A DNA stretch of 64,000 bases. Origin: Alteromonas mediterranea DE (GTDB lineage Bacteria > Pseudomonadota > Gammaproteobacteria > Enterobacterales > Alteromonadaceae). The DNA is taken from NCBI RefSeq assembly GCF_000020585.3, contig NC_011138.3:2602824-2666823 (forward strand), written 5' to 3'. Each line of letters opens with the position of its first letter. Within the stretch, counting starts at the first letter, position 1. The notes beneath the pieces were generated by a model. That model saw only the letters and a program-made list of their open reading frames with translations. It was not told where the DNA came from and did no database searches. Below are positions 9,214 through 20,349 of the stretch, piece after piece. Both the position numbers and the translations under genes were made by a program.

Positions 9214-11406
9214 TTATTCACTCAAATCAGCAACGTAAAACACCGTAGCAAGTGGCGGTAAGGTTATCTCTACTGAATGTCTACGATCATTCCACGGAAC
9301 AAGTTGTGCGGTTGTGTTGGCAACGACTTCGTAGTTGCTACCCCAATAAACCCCATCGTCGGTGTTCAGCGCCAGCGTCAACGTGCAGGCTTCATCCACA
9401 CCAATTCTAAAGTTCTTGCGCGGGACAGGCGTAAAGTTAGACACCACGTAGACTTTTTGCTTTGCATCTTTTGAAGTGCGAACAAACGACACAACGCTTT
9501 GATCCGCATTGCTGTGATCAAGCCACGCAAAACCCGCCGGGTCATGATCTTGTTCATAAAGGGCTGGGGTGGAGGTGTACAAATGGTTTAACGCCTTATA
9601 CAGCGCTTGGATACCTGCGTGCTTTTCGAAGTCAAGCAAGTGCCAGTCTAAGCTGCTATCGTGATTCCATTCCCGTGCTTGCGCCAGTTCGTTACCCATG
9701 AAGTTAAGCTTCTTGCCTGGATGGCCATACATGAAACCTGCGTAACAGCGCAAATTAGCGGCTTGTTGCCACTCATCGCCCGGCATCTTATGTAGCATGC
9801 TGCCTTTACCATGTACGACTTCATCATGGGAAATGGGTAAAACAAAATTTTCATCAAAGGCATAAACCATGCTAAACGTGATATCACCGTGGTGGTAATT
9901 CCGATATGCAGGGTCTTTTGCAATGTAGTGCAGCGAGTCGTGCATCCAGCCCATGTTCCATTTAAAGCCAAAGCCTAAGCCACCGTCGAAAACAGGGCGA
10001 GATACTTTGGGAAATGACGTGGACTCTTCCGCTATAGTCATAGCGTCTGGGAAGTGCTTGTATACTTCCTCGTTCATCCATTTAAGCAGGCTTATCGCTT
10101 CGTAATTTTCATTACCGCCGTCAACGTTCGGGATCCACTCGCCTTCGTTGCGGGAGTAATCTAAATAAAGCATAGACGCTACCGCATCAACCCGAAGTCC
10201 GTCCACGTGAAACTTGTCAAGCCAGTAAAGAGCATTGGCAACTAAAAATTGACGAACGGTATCTTTGCCAAAGTCATAGATACATGAGTTCCAATCTGGG
10301 TGCCAGCCTTTACGAGGGTCTTCATATTCATACACACACGAACCGTCAAACCTTGCCAGACCGTGTCCATCTTCAGGAAAATGAGCAGGTACCCAATCGA
10401 TGATAACGCCCACGCCGGCTTGGTGACATTTATCGACAAAGTATTTGAAGTCATCTGGATTGCCAAACCGACTGGTAGGCGCGAACATACCTACCGGTTG
10501 GTATCCCCACGAGCCGTCGAAAGGAAACTCTGATATTGGTAGCAGTTCCACATGGGTGTAGCCCATATCGCTAACGTAACCAATCAAATCATCGGCAAGT
10601 TCTTTATAGGTAAGATACCGCGCCTCTGTAGCAGCGTCAGGTCGTTTCCATGAGCCTAAGTGAACCTCATAAATGCTCATAGGGCTGGCGTATTTATCCC
10701 CCTTGCGATTTTCCATCCAATCACTATCGCTCCACTGGTAGGAACGGTGATTATAAATTTTCGACGCATGAGAAGGATACTGCTCAGCACAGAATCCTAA
10801 GGGGTCAGCTTTATGCGGTAAATCATGACCATTGGCGTCTTTGATATGATATTTATAGCGTTCGCCTTCAGTGAGCTCGGGTACGAAGAGCACCCAATAC
10901 CCCATCGACGTTTTCTCCATCGGGTGAGTACGTCCGTCCCACTGGTTGAAATCGCCAATGAGTGATACCGCGCTTGCATTTGGCGCAAATACACAAAACC
11001 TCACGCCACTTACCGTCTTGCCCTGTGGTGTAGAGATATCAATTAACTGCGCACCCGCTTGTTCGTACAAATTTGCTGGCGTGCTATCGATATAATGTAC
11101 GGCATGGTAAGCCTGTTCAGTAAATTGATAAGGGTCGATATAACCATTATCCCCTCTCCCCTTATTAGCGACTACGCGGTAAATTTCACCGTTGTACTCA
11201 GCGGGAAGTGACGCTTCAAATAAGCCATTCGCATTGTCCGATTTAATAACTCGATCAGCTAGCGCAGAATTCTCCCATTTAATCGTTACTTCGCTGGCGT
11301 CAGGACACCAAACACGAAGCATTGCACCTTGTTGACTGGCAATGACGCCAAGATGAGAAAATGGTTGGGAACATGTTACTTGTTCGAACTGCTGCGCTAA
11401 ATGCAT
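9214..11406 (-). CDS. glgB: 1,4-alpha-glucan branching enzyme GlgB (GH13)
   Basis: Introduces alpha-1,6 branches into glycogen. Layout: N1 domain (1-110), CBM48 N2 (about 125-225), GH13 barrel, C-terminal beta domain; 730 residues matches two-domain-N GlgB proteins such as that of E. coli. Seen: GSWGYQPVGMFAPTSRFG, nucleophile D407 in VDGLRVDAVASM, acid/base E460 in TIAEEST, and D528 in PISHDEVVHGKGS. Start ATG 11406 follows AGGAG by 7 nt. Its leader contains a terminator-like hairpin (11421-11442) and a second stem (11451-11482). Confidence 0.95.
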   Translation of the reverse strand: MHLAQQFEQVTCSQPFSHLGVIASQQGAMLRVWCPDASEVTIKWENSALADRVIKSDNANGLFEASLPAEYNGEIYRVVANKGRGDNGYIDPYQFTEQAYHAVHYIDSTPANLYEQAGAQLIDISTPQGKTVSGVRFCVFAPNASAVSLIGDFNQWDGRTHPMEKTSMGYWVLFVPELTEGERYKYHIKDANGHDLPHKADPLGFCAEQYPSHASKIYNHRSYQWSDSDWMENRKGDKYASPMSIYEVHLGSWKRPDAATEARYLTYKELADDLIGYVSDMGYTHVELLPISEFPFDGSWGYQPVGMFAPTSRFGNPDDFKYFVDKCHQAGVGVIIDWVPAHFPEDGHGLARFDGSCVYEYEDPRKGWHPDWNSCIYDFGKDTVRQFLVANALYWLDKFHVDGLRVDAVASMLYLDYSRNEGEWIPNVDGGNENYEAISLLKWMNEEVYKHFPDAMTIAEESTSFPKVSRPVFDGGLGFGFKWNMGWMHDSLHYIAKDPAYRNYHHGDITFSMVYAFDENFVLPISHDEVVHGKGSMLHKMPGDEWQQAANLRCYAGFMYGHPGKKLNFMGNELAQAREWNHDSSLDWHLLDFEKHAGIQALYKALNHLYTSTPALYEQDHDPAGFAWLDHSNADQSVVSFVRTSKDAKQKVYVVSNFTPVPRKNFRIGVDEACTLTLALNTDDGVYWGSNYEVVANTTAQLVPWNDRRHSVEITLPPLATVFYVADLSE

Positions 11407-11420
11407 TCGCTACTCCTAGT

Positions 11421-11442
11421 AAAAACCCGCATGGCAGCGGGT
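11421..11442 (-). terminator. Terminator-like hairpin in the malQ-glgB gap, just upstream of the glgB RBS
   Basis: On the minus strand AACCCGC / GCGGGTT with a 5-nt loop is followed at once by TTTTT and then the glgB Shine-Dalgarno (AGGAG) and ATG. It fits a malQ terminator or a partial terminator/attenuator between the two genes. Confidence 0.7.
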
Positions 11443-11450
11443 TGAATTGA

Positions 11451-11482
11451 GAGCTTAAGCACGTCTTTATGTGTTTAAGCTC
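11451..11482. repeat. 12-bp inverted repeat in the malQ-glgB gap
   Basis: Arms GAGCTTAAGCAC and GTGTTTAAGCTC pair over 12 bp (one G-T) around an 8-nt loop. No T run follows on either strand, so it is not a standard terminator. It lies 8 nt from the terminator-like hairpin, so the two could form alternative leader structures. Confidence 0.6.
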
Positions 11483-11568
11483 TATCAAAAGCACCCTTGT
11501 GATACTTTATCTTACTCGATTAAGTTAACTAGGCAACTGCCTATTAACATTTTTTTAATAGTGAAAGC

Positions 11569-13767
11569 TTAACCTTGGCTGGCTTGCTTTCTTGCATGAG
11601 TAAGTTTAGATGCTAATTCGTTTATATCATGTCTTTCGAACATCGACTCGATATTCTCTGTCAGCTTTCTACGCCAGTTAGGATATTCGTCAAAAGTACC
11701 AGGGATATTAACTGGCTTGTCCATTTCCAGCCAGTCTTCTAATTGAAGACTGAGCAGAGCACTAGAGCCCCCTGCCATGTGTACCTGCATTCCGTTGTTT
11801 AATTCACGGTTCATACCCGTAAAATTAACATTGTGACTGATACTATCGCTAATTGAACCATGCCCGTGCAAGGTATCTAGAATAGCCTGCTTATTTTTGT
11901 GACGGTCTGTATACAAGATTTGCAGGATTTCTTCTGTTGGATACAGCCCAATCTCTTTGCCTAATTCTAAATCTAAACAATGCCAGTACCCGATAAGTGT
12001 GGGCATATCGTGAGTGGTTAACGTCGACATCGACTGAACCGGATAGTGACTTGGCGAGAAGAAACCGCCGTCTTCGGCTTGCTCAAAGAAGAAAACGCGA
12101 TACGAATACACGCCATTTTCAGCAAGCTTACTGCGAATCTCTTCAGGTACTGTGCCTAGGTCCTCGCCAATTACAAGGCTTTGGTTACGATGACTTTCTA
12201 GCGCAAGAATGCCTAACAAATCATCTACCGGATAGTAAACATAACCGCCTTCTTTTGCATCGTCACCCTTAACGACCCACCATAATCGCAGAAGCGCCAT
12301 TACGTGGTCGATTCGTAGCGAACCTGATGACGCCATGTTAGAAGCAAATAAGTCGATAATGGGCTGATAGCCTTGTTCATATAATTTGTGCGGGTCCATT
12401 GGTGGAAGACCCCAGTTTTGACCAAGGGGGCCTAAAATATCTGGTGGCGCGCCTACACTGGCATCAGTACAGTAAAGGTCTTTATTGCCCCAAATCTCCG
12501 CGCTTCCCTCGCTAACACCTACCGCTAGGTCGCGATACAAGCCAATGGTCATGCCAGCATCACTGGCTTTGTTGCTCGCCTGCTCTAGCTGTTGCGCAGC
12601 AATCCATTGTAAGAACAAGTAAAATTTCACTTCGTGTTCGTTGGCGCGCTTAAATTTAGCGACGGCTGGATTGTGATAATCTTTAAACTCTTCTGGGAAT
12701 ACAGGCCACCCCCAACTTTCTTTCCCCTCACCCTTAAGGTGAGATTGCAGCGCATCATACACCGCAAGCATATCTAAACTTTCACCGCCTGCTTCAACAA
12801 ACGCTTTGAATGCTTTGTTTTGCTTTGTGTTCTTACGAAGGTATTTGGCTTCATACACTTCAAATACAGCCTTAAGCGCGGCTAACTTAATATGTGCTAC
12901 GGCTTCGTAGTTCACATGCTCTACATTGCGCGCATGCTCTAAAGTAGCGGTAAACTCGTCATCGTTCACTATTGTTTGCACTGATGTGTCGTCGTAGCCT
13001 TCAATCGACGTAACGTCGATGTACAGGTAATTTAACCAGCGGCGAGAACTTGGACCATAAGGAGAGCATGCATTTGGGTTCGCTGGGTATAAGGCGTGAA
13101 TAGGATTTAAGCCAATAAAGTCTGCTCCAACGCCCGCTGCTTTTTCAATAAGTTGAGAAAGGTCCGAGAAGTCACCAATCCCCCAGTTATTTTCACTACG
13201 CACACAATATAACTGTACGCTTAGGCCCCATATTTTCTTGCCTTCTTTAATTTCATTCGGCGTGTAGCAGGCTTCTGGTGCAACAATAATGCGAGAGCGG
13301 GCAAATTCATCGTCATCGGCACTTAGTGCGACATCGTGATATCCCAACGGCAAATCTAAAGGTAGCGTTACAACGTATTCATGAAATTCAACATCATCAA
13401 TGTGCGCCATGGTTGTCATTTCTTGGTCAACCGGCGTGAAGTCATGAGTAAGTACGTTACCCGCTTCACAGGTAACAGTTAGGGTGTGTACATCGTTTAC
13501 CAACTCAATAGGTAAGCGCACGGCTAGATTGATCTCTTGAGTGTTGCGCACCACCTGAACAGGATTTAGTGGCGACAACCACACCGACTTTATATCTTGT
13601 GTAATTTGTGACTGAATTTTTTCGTCACTGCTGGTGTCATAGCCAAGTGTATTGAGCAATTTCGCTTTGCTTGATTCTGCGATGGTTGCTGGTTTTCCCC
13701 ATGCGTCTACGTATTGGGTTTCTATTCCCCGCATTTCAACCAGTTGTTGCAGAAGTTGTTGTGTCAT
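11569..13767 (-). CDS. malQ: 4-alpha-glucanotransferase (amylomaltase, GH77)
   Basis: Transfers maltodextrin segments and releases glucose. Layout: N-terminal beta domains (1-170, typical of the proteobacterial long form), then the GH77 barrel. Seen: NWGIGDFSDL, ALYPANPNACSPYGPSSR, nucleophile D487 in SLRIDHVM, acid/base E535 in VIGEDLGTVP, and D587 in TTHDMPTL. 732 residues, close to E. coli MalQ. First gene of the malQ-glgB-glgX block, divergent from gapA. Glucose released here would be phosphorylated by the glk product at 16.9 kb. Confidence 0.94.
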   Translation of the reverse strand: MTQQLLQQLVEMRGIETQYVDAWGKPATIAESSKAKLLNTLGYDTSSDEKIQSQITQDIKSVWLSPLNPVQVVRNTQEINLAVRLPIELVNDVHTLTVTCEAGNVLTHDFTPVDQEMTTMAHIDDVEFHEYVVTLPLDLPLGYHDVALSADDDEFARSRIIVAPEACYTPNEIKEGKKIWGLSVQLYCVRSENNWGIGDFSDLSQLIEKAAGVGADFIGLNPIHALYPANPNACSPYGPSSRRWLNYLYIDVTSIEGYDDTSVQTIVNDDEFTATLEHARNVEHVNYEAVAHIKLAALKAVFEVYEAKYLRKNTKQNKAFKAFVEAGGESLDMLAVYDALQSHLKGEGKESWGWPVFPEEFKDYHNPAVAKFKRANEHEVKFYLFLQWIAAQQLEQASNKASDAGMTIGLYRDLAVGVSEGSAEIWGNKDLYCTDASVGAPPDILGPLGQNWGLPPMDPHKLYEQGYQPIIDLFASNMASSGSLRIDHVMALLRLWWVVKGDDAKEGGYVYYPVDDLLGILALESHRNQSLVIGEDLGTVPEEIRSKLAENGVYSYRVFFFEQAEDGGFFSPSHYPVQSMSTLTTHDMPTLIGYWHCLDLELGKEIGLYPTEEILQILYTDRHKNKQAILDTLHGHGSISDSISHNVNFTGMNRELNNGMQVHMAGGSSALLSLQLEDWLEMDKPVNIPGTFDEYPNWRRKLTENIESMFERHDINELASKLTHARKQASQG

Positions 13768-13962
13768 GGTGTGTCATTCCTGTTATTCGGTGAAAGACGC
13801 AAAGGCTGAAGCAGCAAGATACGTCTACATACAAATTTTTAACATTATTCTAGAAACAAGGGCTTCGCGATATCTGAATACGATTGCAATAGCATTAATT
13901 CGTAATTTTGCAACACTTTAGCAATTTATTTTGCTAATTATGGCATTTTGATCCATACTTTA

Positions 13963-14999
<1,037 letters not shown>

Positions 15000-15054
15000 T
15001 TAATAAAATTTAGATCAAATAGTTAAACTATTTGCTTTAAAGTTGAGTTAATCT

Positions 15055-15085
15055 AAAGGTGTAAACACTGCGTTTGCACCTTTTT
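15055..15085 (+). terminator. Terminator after gapA
   Basis: AAAGGTGTAAAC pairs with GTTTGCACCTTT (one G-T) and is followed by TTTTTT on the plus strand. Confidence 0.85.
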
Positions 15086-15222
15086 TGTTTTAAGTGGTCT
15101 TAGTCATTACTAAAACTTAACAAAAGCGATACTTGGGTTATTTGCTATTTAGTTTTAATTCGCCCAAGAGCTTTCCTGTCGCTTTTTCTTTACCTGTTTC
15201 TTTATTCGTCCAAGGAGGGCTT

Positions 15223-16074
15223 ATGCCACCCGTTAGTTCAGTCACTGTTAGCGAGTCTAATGGACTTACCTTTTTAGATGTCGATAACGCATTAGCCACG
15301 GCGCGAATAAGCCTGTTTGGCGGCCATATCTTGTCTTATGTACCTAAAAGCGATGATAAAGAACGCCTTTGGGTCAGCCCTCACGCCTATTTAAACGGAG
15401 AGCGGCCAATTCGCGGCGGTATTCCCGTTTGCTGGCCGTGGTTCAGTGACGACCACGGGCGGGAAAAAGGTGCCCTTCCCTCCCATGGCTTTTTAAGAAC
15501 CCAAGTGTGGAAGTTGATTGATTCAAAAGACGACGATAGCGGCACAACCATCGAATTGTCACCAAGCTTTACACGGGCAGATGGCTTTGAAAATGAGTGT
15601 AACGTGTCCATGGTGATCAAGGTGGGCAATACAATGGACATCTCTTTAATTACTGAAAATACCGGCGTGGCACCTTTCGAATTTAACTGTGCGCTTCACA
15701 CTTATTTCCATGTTGACCATATTCAACATACGCTAATTAGTGGTATTGAAGGCCAGTACAAAGATAAACTGGATAACTGGGCGTTAAAAGCAACACCCAC
15801 CCCTTACGCCATTACCGGTGAAACTGACCGCATTCACTTAGCGCCAATCAAAACGGCCGACATTGAAGTGGACGGTAATGCTTTTACTCAAGTCGTTTCT
15901 GAGGGTAATGACTCACTTGTAGTATGGAACCCATGGCAAAGTGCCGCCTCTATTTCAGACATGGACCCGTTTGGTTACAAGCATATGCTGTGCGTAGAGA
16001 CATCATTAACGCAAGGGAAAACGTTAGCACCTAGCGAGTGCCACACGCTGAAACAAACTATCGTTCCACGATAA
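15223..16074 (+). CDS. D-hexose-6-phosphate mutarotase (YeaD-type aldose 1-epimerase)
   Basis: Aldose 1-epimerase-fold protein of the YeaD branch, which interconverts alpha and beta anomers of glucose-6-phosphate. Seen: GGHILSYVPKSD near the N-terminus, RPIRGGIPVCWPWF (family signature), the catalytic-region HGFLRTQVW and the late LCVETS. I chose ATG 15223 because AAGGAGGG precedes it by 4-5 nt; the open frame extends to 15133 without an RBS. It would speed supply of the beta anomer to Zwf, fitting its place between gapA and the Entner-Doudoroff operon. Confidence 0.88.
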   Translation: MPPVSSVTVSESNGLTFLDVDNALATARISLFGGHILSYVPKSDDKERLWVSPHAYLNGERPIRGGIPVCWPWFSDDHGREKGALPSHGFLRTQVWKLIDSKDDDSGTTIELSPSFTRADGFENECNVSMVIKVGNTMDISLITENTGVAPFEFNCALHTYFHVDHIQHTLISGIEGQYKDKLDNWALKATPTPYAITGETDRIHLAPIKTADIEVDGNAFTQVVSEGNDSLVVWNPWQSAASISDMDPFGYKHMLCVETSLTQGKTLAPSECHTLKQTIVPR

Positions 16075-16166
16075 GCCAACGTCTAAAGTTTGCGTATACA
16101 AGTGTTTGGCTATAGATAGTTTGGGTTGGTAAAATAACGTTTTATACGTTCTTAATAGCTAAAAAG

Positions 16167-16196
16167 AAAAAACCTGCCGCAAGGCAGGTTTTTTTA
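16167..16196. terminator. Bidirectional terminator between the mutarotase gene and eda
   Basis: Hairpin AACCTGCC / GGCAGGTT with loop GCAA and A/T runs on both sides, between convergent genes. Confidence 0.88.
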
Positions 16197-16218
16197 AAAT
16201 GTCGAAGCAATACTTGGT

Positions 16219-16863
16219 TTATTGCTTAGCACCAGCAACGGCTTCTTTAGCCAGTTGAGTGATACGCGCCCAGTCACCTGACTCGATTGCATCATCAGGT
16301 GCTAACCACGAACCACCTACGCACTTCACGTTTTTAAGCGCTAGGTAATCGTTGTAGTTGTTCGGACCAATACCGCCTGTTGGGCAGAATGTCACATCAG
16401 GGAAAGGGCCACTGATAGACTTAATCGCCTTTACGCCACCTGATGCTTCTGCAGGGAAGAATTTCATGTGAGTATAACCCGCATCTTTACCCTTCATCAG
16501 GTCAGACGTTGAAGAAATACCCGGAATGAGAGGAATATCCGCATCCATACCCGCTTTAAGCAGGTCTGCAGTCATTCCCGGGCTGATAGCAAACTTAGCA
16601 CCGGCTTCAACAACAGCTTTTAGCTGTTGTGCATTAGTTACCGTACCTGCACCGATTAAAGAATCAGGCACTTCATCGGCAATTCGCTTAATCACGTCAA
16701 TGGCCGCTGGTGTACGTAAGGTTACTTCTAGCACTTTGATACCACCTTCCATTAGCGCTTTCGCCAGAGGTACCGCTTTTTCTACGTCATTGATAACCAA
16801 CACAGGTACAACTGGGCCGGCCGCAAAAATTTCCTCTGGAGAGGTTTTCCATTTCGATGTCAT
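16219..16863 (-). CDS. eda: KDPG/KHG aldolase
   Basis: Splits 2-keto-3-deoxy-6-phosphogluconate into pyruvate and glyceraldehyde-3-phosphate, the last Entner-Doudoroff step. Seen: catalytic E46 in [13 protein letters not shown] (71-75), SPG (94-96), and Schiff-base lysine K134 in [14 protein letters not shown]. 214 residues, as in E. coli. Last gene of zwf-pgl-edd-glk-eda, 3 nt after the glk stop. Confidence 0.96.
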   Translation of the reverse strand: MTSKWKTSPEEIFAAGPVVPVLVINDVEKAVPLAKALMEGGIKVLEVTLRTPAAIDVIKRIADEVPDSLIGAGTVTNAQQLKAVVEAGAKFAISPGMTADLLKAGMDADIPLIPGISSTSDLMKGKDAGYTHMKFFPAEASGGVKAIKSISGPFPDVTFCPTGGIGPNNYNDYLALKNVKCVGGSWLAPDDAIESGDWARITQLAKEAVAGAKQ

Positions 16864-16866
16864 AAT

Positions 16867-17820
16867 TTAGCTCGCTGTATTTTGATTCAGATATGCAGCC
16901 GCACCTAATAGACCATGATCAGGCTCTGCAATTAAAAAGGTGGGAATGTCTTTCACGTAATGCTTCATTTGCCCCTTTGCTTCAAAACGCGCTCTAAAGT
17001 CACTGTTTTGAATAAACTCAGGGAAACGGTTGGCAATGCCACCACCAATGAAGATACCGCCTGTTGTCGCCATATTAAGGGCTAGATTACCTGCAAAGCT
17101 TCCCATTATGCGACAGAACTGCGTTAAAGTGGCTTCTGCTATCTTGCAGGTTCCGTTTAGTGCAGCTTCGGTGATTTGCGCTGGCTCAGTAAATGCTACC
17201 GGTGCAGACGCATCGTTAGCTAACGCGGTATAGATGTTGTGTAAACCACGGCCAGACATGACTTCTTCAGCAGACGCTCGGCCTAATGTTGTTTGTAGAT
17301 GACGCCATACCACTACATCAGTCTCATCAACGGGAGCAAAATCGACATGACCGCCCTCACCATCCAGGGTTTGCCAGCCTGACGAGGTCATGGTGATGTG
17401 CTCAACACCTAATCCCGTCCCAGGCCCGAAAACAGCAATATTGCCATTTTCTTTCGCTATGCCTTCACCAATTTGAACGACTTGGTCTTCGCCTAATACA
17501 GGCAAGGAGTGCGCTACCGCAGTAAAGTCGTTTATCACAAATAATGCGTCTAACTTAAGCTGAGTGCGCAAGGCATTTTGTGAAAATGCCCAGCTGTGAT
17601 TGGTCATTTCGACCTGATCGCCAAGTACCGGACAAGCTATGGCAATACAACCTTGAGTAAAGTTGTATTGCGGCATGTCAGCAAAGTATTGTCCTATAGC
17701 TAAATCAATGCTGGCAAAGTCGTTACACATGTATTTTTTAATGTCAGCGACACCTGAGTCGGTTACTCTCGCAACACGAATGTTCGTTCCGCCAACATCA
17801 GCCACAAACTTCTGACTCAT
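16867..17820 (-). CDS. glk: Glucokinase
   Basis: ATP-dependent phosphorylation of glucose. E. coli-type Glk rather than a ROK protein. Seen: phosphate-binding ADVGGTNIRVA at the N-terminus, VINDFTAVAHSL with the catalytic aspartate, GPGTGLGV, and EGGHVDFAP. Start ATG 17820 shares one base with the edd stop (TAATG), so translation is coupled; an upstream ATG at 17853 would overlap edd and prefix residues unlike the family. Supplies glucose-6-phosphate to Zwf in the same operon. Confidence 0.94.
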   Translation of the reverse strand: MSQKFVADVGGTNIRVARVTDSGVADIKKYMCNDFASIDLAIGQYFADMPQYNFTQGCIAIACPVLGDQVEMTNHSWAFSQNALRTQLKLDALFVINDFTAVAHSLPVLGEDQVVQIGEGIAKENGNIAVFGPGTGLGVEHITMTSSGWQTLDGEGGHVDFAPVDETDVVVWRHLQTTLGRASAEEVMSGRGLHNIYTALANDASAPVAFTEPAQITEAALNGTCKIAEATLTQFCRIMGSFAGNLALNMATTGGIFIGGGIANRFPEFIQNSDFRARFEAKGQMKHYVKDIPTFLIAEPDHGLLGAAAYLNQNTAS

Positions 17821-19646
17821 TACGCTTGCTCCTGCGTGTAAAACAGTGAACACGCACCTTCTTCAGCGCCAGTTAGAATGGCTCGCATACCTGCAAACAT
17901 TTCGCGTCCCATACCAACATGGTGTTTAGCCAAGCTAGCAGGCGCAGCTTCACGAGCAGCTAGCGTTTCTTCATCGACATGTAAGGTAAGCGCACCAGTT
18001 TCTGTGTTTAGCTCTATAATGTCGCCCTCGTGCACTTTAGCAAGTAGGCCGCCCTTATACGCTTCTGGAGTCACGTGGATTGCAGCTGGTACCTTACCTG
18101 ACGCACCAGACATTCGTCCGTCTGTAACAAGCGCAACCTTAAAGCCACGATCTTGCAGCACGCCTAGCGGAGGCGTCAAGCGGTGAAGCTCTGGCATACC
18201 AATCGCTGATGGGCCTTGGAAGCGAACAACAACAATGCAGTCTTTATCTAGCTTGCCAGATTTAAACGCGTCATCCAGTTCAAACTGATCTTCAAAAACA
18301 ACCGCAGGCGCTTTAATAGTGCAATGTGGTGTAGGTAGCGCTGACGTTTTGATTACGCCTCGGCCAAGGTTACCGTCGAGCACGCTTAAACCACCATCAG
18401 GTTTGAACGGTTGCTCTACCGTTGCAAGTACTTCTTTATCGAGTGATTCAGTTGGGCCATCGCGCCATTTTAGTTCACCGTCTTTAAGCACAGGCTCTTT
18501 GGTGTAGAAATCTAAGCCTTCACCCACAATCGTTTTTACATCGTTGTGAAGAAGTCCAGCATCAAGCAGCTGTTTGATAAGCAGCGCCATACCGCCCGCA
18601 GCCACAAAGTGGTTAATGTCTGCAGAGCCGTTAGGATAAATACGGGTAAGCAAAGGAACAGCGTTTGAAATATCTGAGAAGTCATCCCAGTTCACGATAT
18701 AGCCAGCGGCACGAGCAACAGCAATAAGGTGCATCGTGTGGTTAGTTGAACCACCTGTAGCTAATAGACCAACAAGGCCATTTACAATCGCTTTAGCATC
18801 GACAATATGACCGATTGGCGTGTAGTTATCGCCAAGATCTGTTAGGCGCGTTGCTTGAACAGCAGCGGCTTTTGTTAGTGCATCACGTAACGGCGTGCCT
18901 GGGTTAACAAATGAAGAGCCAGGTAAGTGCAAGCCCATCATTTCAACCACTAACTGGTTAGAGTTCGCGGTACCGTAAAAAGTACAGGTCCCTGCAGAGT
19001 GATAAGACTGAGACTCTGCTTCAAGTAGTGCATCACGGCCTACTTTGCCTTCTGCAAATTCTTGGCGAACCCGCGCTTTCTCTTTGTTTGGTAAACCCGA
19101 TGGCATTGGGCCGGCTGGCACAAATACTGTTGGTAGGTGACCAAAGGTAAGTGCACCCATTAGTAGACCAGGTACGATTTTATCGCAAATACCTAGCATC
19201 AATGTGCTATCAAACATGTTGTGCGAAAGTGCGATAGCCGCGCCTTGAGCAATGTTGTCACGACTCATTAGGCTCAAGTCCATACCAGACTGACCTTGGG
19301 TAACACCATCACACATTGCAGGCACACCACCCGCGAACTGAGCAACACTGCCTACTTCTTTCACGGCGTCTTTAATAAGCGCAGGGTAAGTTTCGTAAGG
19401 CTGGTGCGCAGAAAGCATATCGTTGTATGCAGACACAATAGCCACGTTGGCTTTTGTCATTGAGCGAAGATCGGATTTTTCACTCGTCCCACAGGCAGCA
19501 AAGCCATGGGCAAGGTTACCACATGACAACACGCCACGATGAGGCCCCTGACGACGTGCTTCTTCGATTTTTTCTAAGTACGCTTTACGCGTCTCTTTAC
19601 TACGCTCGATAATTCGTTGCGTAACTTCAGCAATTTTTGGATTCAT
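17820..19646 (-). CDS. edd: Phosphogluconate dehydratase
   Basis: Iron-sulfur dehydratase of the IlvD/Edd family that converts 6-phosphogluconate to KDPG. Seen: [12 protein letters not shown] (C52), [20 protein letters not shown] (C112) and GICDKIVPG (C154), the conserved cysteines expected for the 4Fe-4S cluster, plus [17 protein letters not shown] near the C-terminus. 608 residues, normal. AGGAG precedes the ATG by 6 nt. Third gene of the operon; overlaps glk by one base. Confidence 0.96.
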   Translation of the reverse strand: MNPKIAEVTQRIIERSKETRKAYLEKIEEARRQGPHRGVLSCGNLAHGFAACGTSEKSDLRSMTKANVAIVSAYNDMLSAHQPYETYPALIKDAVKEVGSVAQFAGGVPAMCDGVTQGQSGMDLSLMSRDNIAQGAAIALSHNMFDSTLMLGICDKIVPGLLMGALTFGHLPTVFVPAGPMPSGLPNKEKARVRQEFAEGKVGRDALLEAESQSYHSAGTCTFYGTANSNQLVVEMMGLHLPGSSFVNPGTPLRDALTKAAAVQATRLTDLGDNYTPIGHIVDAKAIVNGLVGLLATGGSTNHTMHLIAVARAAGYIVNWDDFSDISNAVPLLTRIYPNGSADINHFVAAGGMALLIKQLLDAGLLHNDVKTIVGEGLDFYTKEPVLKDGELKWRDGPTESLDKEVLATVEQPFKPDGGLSVLDGNLGRGVIKTSALPTPHCTIKAPAVVFEDQFELDDAFKSGKLDKDCIVVVRFQGPSAIGMPELHRLTPPLGVLQDRGFKVALVTDGRMSGASGKVPAAIHVTPEAYKGGLLAKVHEGDIIELNTETGALTLHVDEETLAAREAAPASLAKHHVGMGREMFAGMRAILTGAEEGACSLFYTQEQA

Positions 19647-19655
19647 GTTTGTCTC

Positions 19656-20348
19656 CTATGGCGCCCACATCAAGGTAACCGGCGCTCGGTTAACAACGGC
19701 TGTGATGGGCTTTTGCGCTTCGGTGGCATTGTCAATAGCGTCAAGCAATACTTGCTTCTTCTTTTCGCCCGTTAAATGCAAAAAGATATTTCGACTATTA
19801 AGTAACGCAGGCAGCGTTAATGAAATACGTTGATGAGGTGCTGTTGTAGGTTGAACAGCAATGCAGGTTCTGCCGCTGCTCATATCTAAACCGTCAAGTA
19901 CTTGCTCAGAACAAGGGAAAAGCGATGCAGTGTGACCGTCTTCCCCCATGCCAAGAATTAATGCATCAAAAGGCTGCGACATACTAGCTAAGTTAGACTC
20001 AGCAGCATTCACGCCTTCATTTGCATCATCAGCATCGCTTTTAAGTTCGATAAAACGTGCTGCTGCGGCTTTATTTTGAATTAAGTTATTTTTTACTAAG
20101 CTGGTATTGCTGGCCTCATGACCTTCTTCAACCCAGCGTTCGTCGGCAAGCGTTACATCAACCTTATCCCACTCAAGTTCGGTTTCGCTTAGCTGCTTGA
20201 AAAGCGCAAGAGGCGTACGACCACCACTCACGATAAGCGATGCACGACCACGAGTTTTTATCCCTGTTTTTAAAATACTTACCAAGTCTTGCGCAAAGGC
20301 GTCGGTAAGTGCGTCAGGTGTTTCAAATGATAGAGTTGTTAATGCCAT
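19656..20348 (-). CDS. pgl: 6-phosphogluconolactonase (DevB/SOL type)
   Basis: Hydrolyses 6-phosphogluconolactone to 6-phosphogluconate. Seen: VSGGRTPLALFKQL (41-54), the WDKVDVTLADERWV motif, and LGMGEDGHTASLFP. 230 residues, the common SOL/DevB length. Begins one base after the zwf stop and ends 9 nt before edd. Confidence 0.94.
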   Translation of the reverse strand: MALTTLSFETPDALTDAFAQDLVSILKTGIKTRGRASLIVSGGRTPLALFKQLSETELEWDKVDVTLADERWVEEGHEASNTSLVKNNLIQNKAAAARFIELKSDADDANEGVNAAESNLASMSQPFDALILGMGEDGHTASLFPCSEQVLDGLDMSSGRTCIAVQPTTAPHQRISLTLPALLNSRNIFLHLTGEKKKQVLLDAIDNATEAQKPITAVVNRAPVTLMWAP

Positions 20349-20349
20349 A

